Shown piece by piece: positions 1-12,755 of a stretch of DNA of 64,000 nt. The stretch is from Hyphodiscus hymeniophilus. Lineage: Eukaryota > Ascomycota > Leotiomycetes > Helotiales > Hyphodiscaceae. The translations under genes and the position numbers were made by a program. The DNA is taken from the NCBI GenBank assembly GCA_016508695.1, contig VNKQ01000019.1, positions 682,001 to 746,000 on the forward strand, in the 5' to 3' direction. The stretch's first letter is position 1, and each line of letters starts with the position of its first letter. The notes beneath the pieces are model-generated. The model did not search any database, was not told where the DNA came from, and saw only the letters and a program-made list of their open reading frames with translations.

Positions 1-3000
1 TTCATGCCTTGTCCGCTAAGCATCCCATTCATGTTGCCTCCAGCAGCAGCGTTCATGGCGCTTTGCGCCAACCCTTGTCGCTGAAGGTTGCTTTTGTTCA
101 AGGTATCGGAAATCATGCGCATGACTTGTTCATTGGTCGCGTTGGGATACTTTGAGCGGATTGAGTCCTCAATGCGGACGGCTGGGGGGACCATGCCGTT
201 ACTCAACTGTTGGAGACCCATGCGAGGGGATCCGGCTTGACCTTGAGACGGCGCAGGGCCAGGTGATGAGACACCGTTGGTGTTGGGGTTGAAGGGTAAC
301 ATGTTGCCGTTTGGCATCTGACCGAAATTGGGCGGTGACATACCGTTCATATTGCGTGGAGGTGAGTTGTGGATTTGGCCGTTCTGACCTTGCATTGGCA
401 TTTGACCAGCTTGTTGCATGCGGATAGCTTGGCGTTGTTGCTCTGAGATGTTCTGAGCACGCGCGACGAGACCGACGTCAAGGGCAGGGTTTGGCATTGG
501 CAGTTGCCCGCCTTGCATGCCTTGCATTTGAGCCTGAGGAACACTATTCATCATAGGCTGAGGAATGCGTAAACCATTCGGCATTTGCATTTGGCCAGCC
601 ATTTGAGGTGGCATAGGACCACGAGGTCTGTTTTGTCCAGGTACGGTGAGATTCTGATTGGTCTGAGTCGGAGTTCCATTGGGAGGCATTGCACCATTAG
701 CAGGGATGGGACCACGTTGAGGTGTAGCACCATTTGGAAGAGCTTGTGGAGCGGTTTGACCAGCGATTCGTGATTGCATGGCAGCCTGAAAATGTAGGTC
801 AGTACGTATACATGTGACAAAAAAATACGATAATAAATGGCAAGACGAGGAGCTTCATTGAAGCCCACCACGCCTCGCAGGAACACCCACCCTTCGTTGC
901 TGCTCCTGCCGCTGCTGGTACATTTGCACCTGCTCCTTCATTCGTTCATCGCGCTCGTGCTTCAATTTGCTGAAATCCTGAGGCGTTTGCAACGGAGCTT
1001 TTGGCTGGGGTACCTCATTGGCCTTTCTCATGGCGGCAAGATTGGCGGCATGCTGCTGTTTCTGGAGGCTTGTCTCGCGCTTCTTGGCCAGTTTGCGCAT
1101 TGCATCGACAAGCGTCAAATGTTTCTGTTGTCGGCGGCGTTCAACTCTGAAACTAATAGTGCTTCTCCTCCTTTGCGGTTGAACTTGGCCATTAACCTGC
1201 TGAGGCGCTACGGCAGCCTGGGCTGTCACACTCCGATTCGCAGCTTCGAGTCGACTGTTGTAGGCTCTAAAGTAGTGTGTCTTCTGCATATCTGCGGGCA
1301 GGCCTTCCAGACTAATCCAGCGCTCGAAGCATTCCCAAGGAGTGCGGCGTTCAGCACCAGAGGAGAACAGAGATCGGCTCGTCAAGATGCTTGAGATTAG
1401 AGACCAATTATATGAATACTCTCGAACGTGGGCTTTCAGTTCGTCATCCTCTGCCCAAGTCCACTGAGAAGCGGTTCTGCACTCAAAGAAGCTTTGAAGC
1501 GGCATAGGGTATTCGGACGGGGGCCGGAACTGATGACCAGCATGAATACGATCACGTGTGTGCTTGTGCTCGGGATTGAACAGAGCAACATTGGTCTGCT
1601 CTGGAGGGAGAATGGATCGTTTCCCACCTTGCTCGATGATATCATCGTCTTCTTCTTCTTCATCGTACTCGAAACGACTCTTCTTGCGAGGTGGCGCTTG
1701 GACTTTGAGCTCCATCCGGCCTTCAACGTACTTACTTAGAGGCAAAGCGCGTCTTTTCCAGAATCTATCTGGATCGAGAGAATCCACTGAAGGGACAGCT
1801 AGAGGAGCTCCGTACCATGGTAGTTCGTCGAGGATTTTGTCGGCAATTGCCGATCGTCTTAAACCAAAGACAACTTCGTCATCCTGAAGGGTGAAGATGG
1901 CAGAGGGTGCAACTGTTTCGATAAGATTTAGCCGTGGTTCCTCATCGAAATCGTCTATTGATTCGGCTTCTCCAGAAGCGACAAGATCCGGAGTTTCATT
2001 GAGGGGTTCATCATTCTGTTCATGATTCTGTTCGTGATTCTGTTCATCAACCATCTCAATATCCTCCGATGATTTGTCTCCAGGCCCGCCTGGCTTTGGA
2101 GGCTTCGGTGGTGTAGCCTTAACCTGTAATAACTTGCGATCTTCCGGACTTGACTCAATCCACTCGGCGCAGGCGTAAGCCAGATTACTCGCAACGGTCA
2201 TCTTCCATTTCCTTTCCTCCCTGAAATCGGTCCGCATCCACTTGGCTTCTTGCAGTAGAACATCCCAGTGACTAGGCTGCCTGAGTGGCTCCACTTGTCG
2301 TTTTGGCTGTCTCAATACCCACTTGCCTGAAGATTGTAGATTATAAATCCTCCGAAGGACCTTTGCTGTTTGATTCTCGTTAATGGGTATGTATGCATTG
2401 GATGTTGTAATGGTTTTGTGCGCGGTCTGTAGTAAATTGTCCAGAGATGGAACACCTCTCTTGTCCGTGGAAGCTGTGGCAAGAAACAGAGGCATGAAAT
2501 AATCTCCGTTCGTGTCCCGAGCTGCTTCTCCAACACCAGAAATGGCAGCGTTGTTACTGGAACCTGGCTTGACTTTGTCTTTTGCAAAAACGACGGTAGA
2601 GAGTTTACTTCGTTCTCGCTCTTTGGCCTTATCTAATTGGCTTCGCATTCGACCGGGCGATTGAGGAGTTGTACTCCGGGAAGGGTAGTGCGAATGTGCA
2701 GCCTCGGACTCGGAAGCACCCTTATTTGAAATGGTATGTGGTCTATCAACTTCTGAAAGGATATCCGAAACAGATTTTTGCCTTATTGCACCGGACTGGA
2801 CTCGGGTAGTCATCCTACCAGGCATAGCTGAAGTCGAAGGAGTGCTCCTGGAGGTCGAGTCAACAGGGGTCGCTGACGTCTTTCTTGACTCCGTTGCTGA
2901 TTCGACTGGGTCACCAGATTCAGCAACCGCTGGAGTAGTTGGATCCCTGGTTTCAATTGTCGCATTGCTGTCGAAAGAATCTTTGACCGTGACCCCAACG

Positions 3001-4570
3001 TGCATAACATCAGCTACTGGTGTCTGATCCTCAGTGTCGGAATCTGGGATTTCTCGGTGCGTGCCATTCCGATCTCTGGACCCAGCACTTAGTTGGACGC
3101 CGTCAGACATTGCCATGTCCCCGTCGGGAGTGGCGGTTGCATCTTGACCATCCTCTATGATATCTCGAGCAACACTGTCCGCTCCCTTAGTAAGACTATC
3201 CGCACTCTCTTGTCCTTCTAGAATCCCATCTTCATCCGCCATAGGAACATCATCCTCTTCATGTTGGTTTTCGGCAGCAGTGGGCCTCCTAAGTATTTCA
3301 GCACTTGAAATATCCATCTGGGCCTTGAGAATCCGGTCATGCTGTTCCTGTTGGGCGATTTCTTCTGGGGGTTTTCTAAACTCAATCGGAGTCTCCACGT
3401 CGTCATCCTTGTTATCCCTTTCCTGCTCATACCTAGAAGTATCATTATCCGGACTTGTATCCGTCGATGCATCATGCAATGCAGGCGTCGTCGCAGAGTG
3501 AGCGTCGATCGTGGAGCCAGGGGATGATAGTGGGTCGGCACCGCGTCCACCATCTCGAGGTGGTAGATTGATTGACAGATGTTCCTTCTGCTCACGAGCT
3601 CGCCGTGCTTCCCGTAGTGAACGTTCTTGAACTTCCTTGGGAGGCAAATGAACAGTCACAGCTTTGTGATTTCCGCCTCGAACAAGTCCTGATAGAAGCG
3701 TTCCTGGCAATCCCACTGCGTCCTCGGCCGTTATTGGCATCACCCTCCTCGGATCTGCCCCCGGACTATTGCGTGATATAGCCACAGCCTCCTTATTTGC
3801 AGATTGACCGGTAGGTACTGCGCCGTCCACTTCCCTTCGTTGCGGACTCCTCGCATGATCGAGTGATTCGTCGACTATCTCGTCAAGAACAGCAGTCTCG
3901 TCTACTGGCAAATCTGTTTGCGAGCCCTTCGAACTCGATCGGCGCCTACGTTGTCCTTGAGTAGTTTCATTGGGTCCGTTTTCCACTGTTGCATCGCTCT
4001 TCGAGCCTGGAGTGTTCGCTCGACTTTGCCTTGATCTCGACGCATCTCGCTGTAATTTGGCCGCCTTTCGCGACGCATCAACAGACCGGCTTTCGGGGCT
4101 TCCCTTTCCGATGGGAGGACGTTGTTTGGAAGCATTCGATCGAAGTTGGCGGCGCGTTGGTAAGTTCGATTCATCTAAATGTCGGTTCCTGGAGCATCAA
4201 GAATCAGTTGGCGATCAACACGTGAAGCAAACGCATCAACTGGAAATATAAGTTCAAGGCAGTACGGAACGTACTGCAATAAGTCGGAGAGTTCTAGGAA
4301 GTTTGCTTCGCCGGCCGTTGTTGGTTGTTCGTCGAGCGTTGTGAGCGACAGGATGTCGGTTGGGCCATCTTCGCAGATAGCGTAGACCTCTCGAAGTTTT
4401 CTTTTCCGCGACGTAACAATCCCACTACAATTATCAGCACATTATATTTGGTATGTATCGATGCGCGAATTGATGCGACATCGACCCATGAACTCGGAAT
4501 AATTAATTTACCTGATCTCATCGCGTTTTGATCGTAGAATGCGCAACCGGGCAACTCCAACATCACTCAT
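1..4570 (-). CDS. EAF1: Chromatin modification protein EAF1/VID21 (NuA4 subunit), 3' end outside window
   Basis: Scaffold subunit of the NuA4 histone H4/H2A acetyltransferase in the nucleus. Exon 1 is 4512-4570 (ATG at 4570), intron 4425-4511, a long exon 4424-891, intron 786-890 (5' GTGGGT), then a final exon running off the window from 785. The start of exon 2 encodes the motif SRKRKLREVY. The middle holds an HSA domain (SHWDVLLQEAKWM..., about 2.1-2.3 kb) and a SANT/Myb-like domain (WTWAEDDELKAHVREY, about 1.3-1.5 kb). The C-terminus is rich in Gln, Asn, Pro and Met, as in fungal VID21. Odd point: the frame shifts once at an A3 run (4177-4179), where the N-terminal exon reads into a stop; one extra base would join the two halves smoothly. 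A short intron ending there is the alternative. Family assignment is firm; the N-terminal join is not. Confidence 0.9.
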
Positions 4571-5057
4571 GTTAGATGCGACATCCGCGAGCCGTTTTAC
4601 GAGAAAACGGACGCGATATCAATCTTAATGGGTGACGAGGAGATGGATTCCACGGCCGGAATTGATGGAGGAGGTGGTGGTGGTGGTTGAGTCGATGAGT
4701 CTCTACTATCGTCCTTTCGCTCATCGATTTGCGGCAGTGGAGTTCATTTGCAGCATCAACTCGGATTTGGATGTGAGAAAAGGGCCCTAGTCTCGTTTAG
4801 GCCCCATGAATAGGACTTTTGGAATCATTGTAATTTTTGCATGGACAATGTGATTTCACTCTACAATTGCTATCTTGTGGTTCTTTCAGAATCCTATTGT
4901 TGTTGTCGCATGCTATTTACTCTCCAAATTGCTGTTTGACAAAAAGTGATGGGGTGAAATGCCAGGCCGCATACAAATGGCGCTAACGATGGATGAATCT
5001 GGATTGAATCTGGCCATTCGACGGTGCCCACAACTTTCCTCTTCAAAGCGTCATACA

Positions 5058-5078
5058 GTCCACGGCCAAACCGTGGAC
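5058..5078. repeat. Perfect 8-bp inverted repeat (hairpin)
   Basis: GTCCACGG and CCGTGGAC flank a 5-base loop (CCAAA). It lies in gene-free sequence. It may be a binding site for a dimeric protein or chance. Confidence 0.5.
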
Positions 5079-6969
5079 GATGGCCATGTGTTCATCAACT
5101 GCTTATATTGCATTGCTTAGATTGTATGAGCGCATGCAAGTCGAAAATTTCGAAGTGTGTATCCCAACAATGCAGCTGTTCAAGGCGCGCCAAAGCATTC
5201 TATTCACAAGAAAAATGTTTACAGGGCAGTTAGTTGCCTTGCATCCTACTACTTCGCATATGTTTGACGAGTGCCAGCAATTGCACTCCCTGTTGATGAC
5301 TGAAAGTCCCCCGATTCCATTTTCACGGTTCAAAGCTATATCTGGAACCATGCGTATAAGAATCTGGCAAGCGTGTGAAGTGTTATGCGACATCTTTTAA
5401 AATGGCATGTTATTTCCGCCCCACAACGAATTCAAATCCATCATGGGTTAAAGTTAATTCATGAAAGAGTGATCGATCTCGAAATGCAAGTATTTAACGC
5501 CTTTGACTACTATCGAAGCTCACTGTCATCCGGCTAATGGGCAGGATCAAAATTACAATAGCTTCGAACTCGGTTTGGCGTTGGATAGGGGTCGCATATA
5601 AATCAACAACAACTTGCCTCGAGTCGAGGTCAAGATTTACTCCGTGAAGGAGGGAATTGCAGAAGCCTTTCTCGAATCTGCGAAAACCAACTTCTACTTC
5701 GCCGCGGAGGTGCTTTGAAAGTCTCGGTTTATGCGTGCGGCATTCGCAAAAATAAGGTCGATGAGTATTTTTTGACAGTTTGAGGTTCATTTGTAGGCTC
5801 CACGAGGCCGATAAATATGCGGTAAGTGCCTTTCTTCCCACAAGAAGTGATTTTTTCCTTCTTGGAAATTCGCCATGTCGATAGCGAGATAGTGTCGGTC
5901 GACACAAGGGCTCAGCCGACAACGAAATCATACTAAATATCATCCTTTAACGGGAGTCGAACGACAAATTTGGAGTCGACACGACAGCTCAGTCCACATC
6001 GATCCGAAACCTTAAATGCCTCCACGTAACTCACCAGAGCTCTCTTTTTGTTTTCAATGGTGGTCATTTTCTTCTCTAAACCTTCGATCTCCTCCTTCTT
6101 TATTTCAGGAGAGAGCAGTCAGCACGATAGACGCCGTGTGTTCAGTCGTATCAGGTATTTCTTTCTTTGGTCAGTAGGCCTCGTCTGCATCGGCAGGAAG
6201 AGAAAACCATGGTAATCCTTCTAAGAGTGTGGCAATTACGACCAAGAAAAGATCTCTTAAGCACGATAGAGTTCGAAAACGGAGATTTTGAAAGCGCCAC
6301 CGGCCTCCTCGTTGCAGGTATAGTCCGACTTCATATCAAGCTATGCCATCACTTCTCTGAGCTTGTTGTCGCACTGCTTTACCAATCAGAACAGGCCCCT
6401 GATATCTTGCAGCATGCCAACACGCCGAACAAGTCGATTGTAATTGAACCAAAATTCGCTTGACATCATGCTTTGACAGTTTAATCCTTCATATTGAAAC
6501 TGGCCATGAAAATCAGCCAAACCATCGTTTTTGGATCCAACTGTAGGTCCACTTCTTGGTGTCCCACTGGCTTGGGAGCCTTGCCCTTGATCTTGCTCTA
6601 CTCGGTCAGTCAACAATCTCCGAGACTAACAGGCTGTCATAGAAGTACGCTTGGCAAGATTTCAAAGTGTTCCTGCATCTTGAAATCTATTGATCATTCG
6701 CCATCATTTTGATTTTTGAGGCCGAGTTGAAGATGATAAGGTAGCTCAAGGGGTTGATAATATGCCCTGCTAAAGGCAATGTCTGCGGGATAAAGCGGAC
6801 GTCTCGTGCCAATCAATAAGTACTCACTAATACAACTCGAAATAAAAATACGCTCCAGGGAGACAAACAAAGTGATATTTTTAAATACAATGAAACCGAT
6901 GATTCCATTACTAAGAACGTACAATGAGGAAAGGGCCAACTAAAGTTCCAATACAAGATATGTGTCTTA

Positions 6970-6977
6970 TCACGTGA
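6970..6977. promoter_or_regulatory. TCACGTGA palindrome (bHLH-type E-box)
   Basis: Exact TCACGTGA, 120 bp upstream of the 2EXR start at 7097. The core CACGTG with flanking T/A matches the preference of Cbf1-like bHLH factors. One of five identical octamers in the window, all in intergenic promoter positions. Confidence 0.5.
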
Positions 6978-7096
6978 TGCTGATGCCTTGCACAGCCTCG
7001 AGCTCAGCCTTGCTTGCTCGGTCGACCTGTCAAGCTCAAAAGCTTTTGAACCTCCTCGCCAAGAACCCCAAGTTCTTAACAAAGAAAGACCAAGAG

Positions 7097-7930
7097 ATGG
7101 AGACGCCCGAGATGGACTCTAACACGTTCAATCCCTTCCAACGCCTCCCCGTCGAGCTCCGTCTCAAAATCTGGGAGTTCGCCGTATACGACGGCGTCTA
7201 CATTGAATTCTCTGGCTACCGATCCACCGGCCGATCCCCGTACACCCTATCCCGCTGCTCCGACCATGCCGTCCCTCAACTGCTCCATACCAGCCGCGAG
7301 GCACGCGGCGTGGCCCTGGAGCACTTCCGTGTCCTGCGGACTGGATCCTCGGGGGTGTATTTCAACCCCGAGGTCGACACGTTGATGCTGAGCTGTTTCT
7401 TCGGCGTCAGTTTCGAGGCCGGGTTCGAGAGGCCGGAGAATCTCCTCGGGAAGCATGTAGGGCTCGTAAGGCATATTGCGTATCACCAGACGCATGAGAT
7501 GGGCTGGGGGATGAACCCGCGGTTCATTAAGGTTTTCAAGGGGTTGGAAAGTTTCACGCTGTTGGATTTGAGTGAGTGGGAAAACCTCTTCTGGCCGGGA
7601 GTTGAGGAGATGAGAGGTGCGATGAGCAGTAGGGTTTTTAGGAAGGAGGATTTGGTGCCGGGTCTTGCCGGTGGGTGGTCTCAGATTTTGAACAGTGTTC
7701 AGAGGTCGGTTCGGACGAGCCTTAGGAGGGAGGTGGACGTGGGAGTTCGAATGCTGCTTGTGCCAGAGGAGAGGGTAGAAGGGGCGAGGAGGGAGAAAGA
7801 GATCAAGGAATTGAAGGCTAAGCTGGACGCTGAGATCAAGAAGGCAGGCTGGTGGGGATATTCGGTGAGATTTCTTGCCAGAATGGGAGTGATGGAAGGT
7901 CCAAAGAAGCTAACGGGTGCTCCAAATTGA
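7097..7930 (+). CDS. 2EXR-domain protein (F-box-like fungal family)
   Basis: Intronless, 277 residues from ATG 7097 (METPEMDSNT...). The open frame extends upstream to 6962, but the internal ATG is chosen because the family motif follows directly: FNPFQRLPVELRLKIWEFAV at about residues 10-29. LPxELRxxIW is the hallmark of the 2EXR family, a large group of fungal proteins of unknown function distantly like F-box proteins. A middle stretch (LLHTSREARGVALEHFRV, FNPEVDTLML) matches the usual continuation. The C-terminus is a charged helix rich in E, R and K. A second 2EXR gene lies at 57.4-58.2 kb with little similarity outside the motif. No function is assigned. Confidence 0.85.
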   Translation: METPEMDSNTFNPFQRLPVELRLKIWEFAVYDGVYIEFSGYRSTGRSPYTLSRCSDHAVPQLLHTSREARGVALEHFRVLRTGSSGVYFNPEVDTLMLSCFFGVSFEAGFERPENLLGKHVGLVRHIAYHQTHEMGWGMNPRFIKVFKGLESFTLLDLSEWENLFWPGVEEMRGAMSSRVFRKEDLVPGLAGGWSQILNSVQRSVRTSLRREVDVGVRMLLVPEERVEGARREKEIKELKAKLDAEIKKAGWWGYSVRFLARMGVMEGPKKLTGAPN

Positions 7931-9357
7931 TGCGGTACAGAGCGGAACATGAGAAGATGATATATTGTATGTAGTCTTGGATTGACCAATTTTACAAGTG
8001 AAGAACTCCCAGCGAATGGGTCAAAGTAAAAGTAAAAGCAAAACAAGCCATTCAGACATGACAGCACTGCAAACTCAGGCTCCGGCGGGATGCCAGTTAA
8101 AAGATACATGATAATGACTCTTGGAAGTTTGTGATTACACAGGATCTCTCAAAAGAAGACCCCATGGGACTCTTACAGCCAGTACATTGTGTCTACGACC
8201 ATTGGGATTTGAAGCCAAGTAGTGCAGACTGTCTGTAGTCCAGCCCTCTGTGATACCTCCACACGCCTGGACTTCACATGTAAATCGGCACTCCCTTTAC
8301 TGCATACAAACTCGCATGCATAAGCGATGATGTACAGGACTCGAGATGATTAGAAAGAGGATTTAACCCACAGCCACAGCTGCGGCCCAGACCTCTGATG
8401 TAACGCATAGGTCCACAACGGCTGGTGACGGGTAACGATTGAATACCGTTCAACGCACGAAGTAACTTGTGAGGTGGTTCGTTATGTGTGGAGGGAGACT
8501 TGAGAAGAGCTGGTAGAGGACCATGCAAGGGCAGGGTTGCGGGTGATGAGGGACGAGGTTGAATCAGCCAAGGTGATCGACAACTCTAATGATGTGGATT
8601 AAGCAAATGCCTCAAGAGGAGATATAATTCGTCTCTTCGACCAACACTGAGAATCTGTTGATAGTGAGAATGAAAAGTTCTGAAGAGACTGATCTGGCTG
8701 AGAATGCCGCATGGCCAGAAGAGGAGAAGATGCGGCACACGAGACTTCACCCGTAGTACCAGACGCAGCACGTGAGTTCACATGTCTTTTTCAGCCCGTC
8801 CACCAGATCACCCCTACAGGACCTGGACCCTCCAAGCACCATCCCGCCCACCCAATCACAGGCCAGATAAAGCAAGCAATCTCCACTTTTGGCATATGCA
8901 CATTGCACTGGGGAAGAGCTGGGCGCTTTCATGTGTCGGTCGTCCTTCCTTGCCTTCCCTTCTCTTCCCCATCCTCCGCGTCTGCGTTACTTACAGCTTC
9001 TCGCATTTCTTTGCCCTCAATTACTTCTTCTTTCTGATATCCTTTATCTCTTCTACTCTAATTTATGTGACGATTTGCGACTTTATTCATTAGAAGACGG
9101 CCCCATAAACTTGTTCATTTGGAACCCAACAACCCCCGCCAAACCATCCGTGAACACCCTTCGTATACGACCCTCCTCCCGACGTCACCTCAACAAACCC
9201 GAAAAAAATACAAATCCGCGCTTTCATGGTTGCTCTCGGTCGGTGATCCCAAGCTTCAATCAGCATAAGGTCTCACGATACAGCATTGCGAATCAAGAAT
9301 CCCCGTTCACCGAGAACCATCACAAGATCCTACATTCCTCAACAGAAAGAAAAAACC
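7931..9357. other. Intergenic, promoter region of the INSIG gene
   Basis: 1.4 kb without a supported gene. The final 400 bp before 9358 is strongly pyrimidine-rich (about 8.93-9.07 kb and around 9.15 kb), a common feature of fungal promoters and 5' UTRs. A long open frame at 8889-9782 overlaps the INSIG coding frame and is read as its shadow. Confidence 0.6.
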
Positions 9358-10579
9358 ATGACATCCCCAGTCCCCCAGATAATCCGCCCCAAACCTCGAC
9401 GACCTTTCCAGACGTCCTCTCCCCAGCCGCCCTCTCCTCTACTGTCATCCACCTTACCCGACGAAACACCCTCTCGAACGCACTCAATTCTCAATCTCAC
9501 CTCCTCCACCCTTCTAGGCATCTACTCTCACACCGGCTACCAGTCGGATCGCGAAGAGCTTTCCACGCCCTGGGGAACCGGCGCCGAAACGCCCAGTCTC
9601 TCATACAACTCCAATTCTCCATCTTCCCCTTCGTCCTCCCGAATCTACCGTCGAAAAGCAACAGCTCCTCCACCACCCGCGCCAAGCACATCTTCCACAG
9701 TCCTCTCACTCTTATCACGCAGCGTCTTGTTATGTGGTATTGGCATGTTATATGGGCTGCTAGTACGGCATTTACACGATGATAGACAACTGGCTGCGTT
9801 TCAGGTAGAAGGTATCATCAAGCCGCGTAATGGCTGGGCATATCTCGTGTTCTGGGGTGTGAGCGGTGTTGCACTGGGAAGTCTGTTACCATGGGTTGAT
9901 GGGCTATGGGAGCAGAAATTCGAAAATCTGGGCAAGGAAAAAAGAGAACGGAGTTCTACCCCAGAGGCGGAAGAAGATGAGTTGGACTCTAGTGGGATTT
10001 TTGGGGCAGACTGGACACCTGTGATAAGGAGTGTTGGGGCATTTGTTGGGATTGCTTTTGCTATTGTGAGTTTTTACTTTTTCAATATTTGAGATTTGGG
10101 CATGAATGCTGACCTCCTGGCAGCGCAAATTACCCTGGACGTCTACCCTTCAAGCCTCCCTAACGCTTTTCCTTGTAAATCCAGTCCTTTGGTACATTAT
10201 CGACCGCTCGAAACCCGGCTTCCTTCTGTCCTCCAGCGTGGGCGCTATTGGCACTACGCTCCTCCTGGCCTCGAACCCCGACATGATGCCCTCTCCCACA
10301 GCCTCCCTCCACATCAACTCAACAGTGGGTCACAACAACATCATAAGAGACGACATGGGGGGTTTGGGTAATTATGTGAGTAGAGAAAGTATCGAGGGCG
10401 GCATATGGATACTGAGTGTGTTATTCTGCTCCTGTGTGTGCTTTGGAAACGTCGGCAGACGACTAGCGCTCAGTGGAGGTCCAGCAGCGAGAGAGCAGGA
10501 AAGGGAGAGGAACCTCGCTGCTGCGGCTCGTGCTTTCAAAGCGGACAACGGACCTGGGAAATCTACAATGTGGCATTGA
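9358..10579 (+). CDS. INSIG-family ER membrane protein
   Basis: Two exons, 9358-10065 and 10124-10579, with a 58-bp GT-AG intron (GTGAGT...GGCAG), giving 387 residues. The ATG at 9358 has a good context (AAAAACC before it). The first about 110 residues are a Ser/Thr/Pro-rich cytosolic tail. Hydrophobic segments follow (LLSRSVLLCGIGMLYGLLV; YLVFWGVSGVALGSLLP; SVGAFVGIAFAI), then the conserved block RKLPWTSTLQASLTLFLVNP and the motif WYIIDRSKPGF, which I recognise from fungal INSIG proteins. INSIG proteins sit in the ER and control HMG-CoA reductase or the SREBP-SCAP system (S. pombe Ins1, S. cerevisiae Nsg1/2). A short charged tail ends the protein. Confidence 0.88.
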
Positions 10580-11579
10580 AGTTCTACTATCGGGATAGCC
10601 AGAGGAGCAGGACATCTACGCGGGAATGGAACGTGTGCCGTAAAGTGACGAAGATATTCTCATTCATTTGCAACATTATCGCGAGCATGTAGGCATTCGG
10701 GTATTTGGGGTTTCATGTAAAAGCGACCTGGCAGGATTTATGTGCATGCATGGACGGACCGGCTTGGATGGATCATGGTTGGGTATGGCCAACTTCTCAT
10801 GTGATGGATATACCAAGACCGCTGAGCCCAGCTGAGGCTGATCAGCGTTGAATGCAAAAGCTTCACTCTATCTTCCTTGTCCGTCTTCATTTGATCCATT
10901 AACCCAGCCGCGACCAAGGCGAGAATATTTCCTCAAGTCGCGACTGGCAGTGATCCGTGTACAGCGGACATACTCCAGTTGACCAAAACCACTGTTCTTC
11001 CTCCTTCTCTCATCTCGAAGACTCGTCGGTTTTCAGGGAAGGCTAGCGTCTTCCAACAGCAGACATGGCGCTCTCCAGCCCTAATGAGCAGAGTTGCTTT
11101 TCTAAACTCGCTCTGCGCTTGACCTGCTACCCAGCTCACGTTCGTCCCTCCCGAACGATCATCTCTCCAAGCAATGCCCGCTCCTTTAATGTATCGAGAT
11201 ATTTTGGTTTTGAGGGAGAGGGAGAGGGAGAGGGAGAGGGAGAGGGAGAGGGAGAGGGAGGCAACGCTTTGATGTGCTTAATTACTCGTATCAAACCTGT
11301 TCTTGTCCTAGGATCCCTACTGACGCCTTACTGCATCTTATCATAACAACACGCATCGGGTACTTGGCTTATCAAAAACTGGCACAAAACATACCTAAGT
11401 TAGTTGACTTTGAAAGTCGAATCTATAGCAAGAGCTGCTTATACAGCCACGTAATCAGATATCAGAAACCCGTCCAGAGAAGAAACTCCAATGCTGCCAT
11501 CGTCGCGGAATACGTGCACAGCACGCGCCTCATACACATATTCTCCGCTCTGACCCAGAACTCTCGCCGTCCACTCTCC
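10580..11579. other. Intergenic, with a hexanucleotide repeat
   Basis: 1 kb between INSIG and the GFD2-like remnant. Small open frames here lack domains; one (11065-11346) is open only because the GAGGGA repeat codes for Gly-Glu. No RNA gene was seen. Confidence 0.6.
11212..11260 (+). repeat. (GAGGGA)n microsatellite, about 8 copies
   Basis: Near-perfect tandem array of GAGGGA on the plus strand, purine-only on one strand. Such tracts vary in length between strains and can form triplex or G-rich structures. Confidence 0.85.
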
Positions 11580-12755
11580 GTAGCGGACCAATGACCCTCA
11601 GCGGCTCTCGCCTTCCGCGCCGCCTTCTTCTCCCTCTTCTCCTCCCTCTGCCGAGCATGGATCTCCTAGCGTTCCGCGATATATTCCCCTCTCCTCCCCT
11701 GGCGAGCGCGTCTCTTCAATCTCTTATGGTAGCCGATTCTCCGGCCCAGTGGATTCTGCGATCGCATATGCAGCTGACACGAGAGGTCGCTGCGAATCAT
11801 CAAGAGTTTTGCCGGTGATATCTTTTATCGCGAGCAATAGCAAAGCCCGAAGCGTGAGATTCGCATCGTTCCCTGCTATGTGTAAGTGAGTGAAAGGGCA
11901 AGCCCGCTCTACCAAGAGATCCCTTAGGCCTTTCCGAGTCTGCGGTCGGAGCATTTCAAGAGCAGCCTTTTTATCCACGATAGTAAGCGGATCTAGCTTG
12001 ATTTTGAGCTCGTTGAGAGCCACGATTCGTGTCCGCCATCATAAACCACGAGGACTACATCTCGATCGACGACTAAGCTCTCGATATCTTCTCTTATCTG
12101 CTCTGGACAAACGGATTCTGATTGGCCGAAGAGAAGTCTTCTTCTGGCTTTTTCGCAGTAACTGGGAGGACCAACACAATAGTTTTGAGTCGGAGAAGAA
12201 AGTCTGCTTTTTGTGTAGAATCAAGACGTCGGGAAGAGATTAGATTTTGTAGATCCCTTGTATCCAGAATGGAAACGCCAACCTGAAATTTCTCGTCAAG
12301 GGCTATTTGGCCAGCTATGATATTTTCGGTATCGAGCGAAAGGAATACGACATCTTTCATTGATTTATCCGGCAAGTTCGGACATTCTTTTGATTACGAC
12401 GGAGGCTGGTCAGCCGGAAAGCTGAGGAAGTATTGATTCAGTTGATTATCTTGATATACCGGCCTTGTTCTCGGAGTAACTTGAGGTTCGATAGTCTCTC
12501 CCATATCGAAATTTAATATTTCGATGATGAAAATATTGTAGTAGGATAGAATGGGCGCACCAGATAACCAGTTCTTTGCGTTCTCTGGAAGTCTAGCAAA
12601 AACTCCTTGATACATAAAGCGATGAGATCAGCACTCACCGGTTTTCGCCAAGAGCAGTAAATCCGTTGTAGCCTCATAGGGATTACCAGATCTACATGAA
12701 GACTTCAATACAGTTCGGATACGAATACGTTTCGTAGGGCCTCTCAAGTGGGCTT
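11580..12755 (-). pseudogene. Broken GFD2/YDR514C-like (RNase H-fold C-terminal domain) gene
   Basis: Read on the minus strand in three frames, the pieces line up with the fungal Gfd2/YDR514C C-terminal domain: KDVVFLSLDTENI (near 12.35 kb), FQVGVSILDTRDL, then REDIESLVVDRDVVLVVYDGG, then ALNELKIKLDPLTIVD, and finally LHIAGNDANLTLRALLLLA, the strongest match, with the GNDA...TLRALL signature. Breaks: an in-frame TAA at 12394-12396, a one-base shift at an A3 run (12109-12111), and another at 12026-12027. Each shift is cured by one base in a short homopolymer, so sequence error is possible, but the stop is a separate defect. A basic tail continues past 11.7 kb, and the 5' limit near 12.75 kb lies beside a G9 run. 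Confidence 0.7.

Larger units (their letters stand above)
4571..7096. other. Intergenic, no gene recognised
   Basis: About 2.5 kb between the EAF1 start and the first 2EXR gene. Open frames here (the longest about 149 codons near 5.5-5.9 kb on the minus strand) have no recognisable domain and no convincing splice continuation. It contains a perfect short hairpin (5058-5078) and one TCACGTGA octamer (6970-6977). I see no transposase, tRNA or other gene. Confidence 0.6.

Noticed and set aside
5494..5943. 149-codon minus-strand frame in gene-free DNA
   Set aside because: No domain, no splice partners, composition like random sequence.
11065..11346. 93-codon plus-strand frame with Gly-Glu repeats
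   Set aside because: Kept open by the GAGGGA microsatellite; no conserved sequence.
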